Source: Actinomycetota bacterium
GTDB taxonomy: Bacteria > Actinomycetota > Actinomycetes > S36-B12 > UBA5976
Reading direction: 5' to 3'
DNA: 6,859 bases
NCBI GenBank assembly: GCA_016870945.1
Contig: VGAH01000047.1
Span: 1 to 6,859 of the forward strand
Shown here: positions 6,023-6,859 of the stretch, in pieces
How positions within the stretch are numbered: the first letter of the stretch is position 1
Layout of the letters: each line of letters starts with the position of its first letter
The notes under the pieces: generated by a model
What the model was told of the DNA's origin: nothing
Database searches by the model: none
Seen by the model: only the letters and a program-made list of their open reading frames with translations
Program-made: the position numbers and the translations under genes

Positions 6023-6859
6023 ATGCCTAGAAAGATCGCAGTCTCTTTTGAGTTCTTTCCGCCCAAGTCGGACGAGGGTGAGAACACGCTATGGAACGCG
6101 ATTCGAGCACTCGAGGGCTTGGCACCGCAGTTCGTCTCGGTCACATACGGCGCGGGGGGCTCAGCACGCGATCGAACTGTTCGGTTGACTGAACGAATTG
6201 CGACCGAGACGACGCTAAAGCCGATGGGGCACTTGACTTGTGTTGGTTCGAGTGTCGATGAATTGCGTTCGGTAATTGGTGACTACGCAGCTGCAGGGGT
6301 GAAAAAGATCCTGGCGCTGCGTGGTGACCCACCCACGGAGCTTGACCAGTCGAGTTCAGGCAATCGTCAATGGCGCCCGCACCCCGATGGCTTAACGCAC
6401 GCGGTTGAACTCGTTGACTTGGTTCGGAGCCTGGGCGATTTTGAGGTTGGCGTGGCGGCATTTCCCGAGGGCCACCCAGAGTCTCGTGACTTTGAGCAAG
6501 ACATCAATGTCTTACTCGACAAGCAGCTTGCCGGTGCAAGTTTTGCAATCACTCAGATTTTCTTTCACGTTAGTGACTATGTGCGAATGGTTGACCTCGC
6601 AAGCAAAGCCGGGGTAACGATGCCGATCATTCCCGGGGTCATGCCCATTACAAACGTAAGTCAGATCAAAAGATTCGCTGAGCTTTCTGGTGCAGACTTT
6701 CCGGCTGATTTGGCAACTCGCTTTGAAGCGATCGCGAGCGACGATATGGCAGTGCAGCGCTTAGGTGTTGAGGTAGCAACGGAGTTTTGCGATGAATTGT
6801 TGGCGGTCGGGGCACCTGCTTTGCATTTTTACACCTTGAATAGATCGACTTCTGCTCGA
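6023..6859 (+). CDS. metF: 5,10-methylenetetrahydrofolate reductase, 3' end missing
   Basis: Flavoprotein (FAD) that reduces 5,10-methylene-THF to 5-methyl-THF with NAD(P)H, supplying the methyl group for methionine synthesis; cytoplasmic. The frame is open from ATG 6023 to the window edge, 279 codons. E. coli MetF has 296 residues, so only a short tail is probably missing. Motifs in order: VSFEFFPPK (7-15, catalytic Glu10, equivalent to E. coli Glu28), FVSVTYGAGGSARDRT (37-52), HLTCVG (70-75), ILALRGDPP (96-104, with Asp102 at the flavin-binding E. coli Asp120 position), VAAFPEGHPES (144-154), AITQIFF (175-181, Gln178), IIPGVMPITN (202-211) and LHFYTLNRS (267-275). The N terminus is about 18 residues shorter than in E. 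coli but complete for the barrel. An in-frame TAA at 6011 fixes the start. It is divergent from crtE across 58 bases with no visible Shine-Dalgarno, so initiation is probably leaderless. Confidence 0.95.
   Translation, partial: MPRKIAVSFEFFPPKSDEGENTLWNAIRALEGLAPQFVSVTYGAGGSARDRTVRLTERIATETTLKPMGHLTCVGSSVDELRSVIGDYAAAGVKKILALRGDPPTELDQSSSGNRQWRPHPDGLTHAVELVDLVRSLGDFEVGVAAFPEGHPESRDFEQDINVLLDKQLAGASFAITQIFFHVSDYVRMVDLASKAGVTMPIIPGVMPITNVSQIKRFAELSGADFPADLATRFEAIASDDMAVQRLGVEVATEFCDELLAVGAPALHFYTLNRSTSAR

Noticed and set aside
5790..6188. A + strand reading frame of 132 codons spanning the crtE/metF gap.
   Set aside because: It is out of frame with metF, antisense to crtE, and its translation has no recognisable domain; it also covers the likely promoter region.

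Overview
The window looks like chromosomal DNA of an actinobacterium. The evidence is a class II (plant/actinobacterial type) DAHP synthase, a two-subunit CrtYc/CrtYd lycopene cyclase, an IdsA-like prenyl synthase with a DDxxG second motif, GTG and TTG starts, and two promoters that look leaderless. Base composition is roughly balanced by eye and gaps between genes are very short. That fits a compact, mid-GC lineage such as the freshwater Luna-type Microbacteriaceae better than a high-GC soil genus, but this placement is inference.

There are eight genes in two convergent blocks plus one divergent gene. The left block, on the + strand, is aroG (5' end cut off), ogt, crtYc and crtYd. Each gene overlaps the next, so they are probably co-transcribed and translationally coupled. 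The right block, on the - strand, is crtE, crtI and crtB, joined by a 2-base gap and then a direct stop/start abutment. The blocks meet tail to tail across 28 bases that hold a hairpin, probably a shared terminator. Upstream of crtE a 58-base gap leads to metF on the + strand, which runs off the right edge probably just short of its stop.

The crt genes form a complete route from C5 precursors to a cyclised C40 carotenoid. CrtE makes geranylgeranyl diphosphate, CrtB condenses two of these to phytoene, CrtI desaturates phytoene to lycopene, and CrtYc+CrtYd cyclise lycopene, most likely to beta-carotene. No idi, lycopene elongase, ketolase, hydroxylase or beta-carotene cleavage enzyme lies inside the window. 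The flanking genes are housekeeping: aroG (shikimate pathway entry), ogt (alkylation repair) and metF (methyl-tetrahydrofolate for methionine).

The most informative observation is positional. metF divergent from an idsA-type prenyl synthase, followed by a downstream aroG with its 3' end facing that synthase, matches the relative order and strands of Rv2172c, idsA2 (Rv2173) and aroG (Rv2178c) in Mycobacterium tuberculosis, recalled from memory. The carotenoid genes here seem to occupy the interior of an old actinobacterial neighbourhood. I found no previously undescribed defence, mobile or RNA system; nearly every base is accounted for by recognisable genes.
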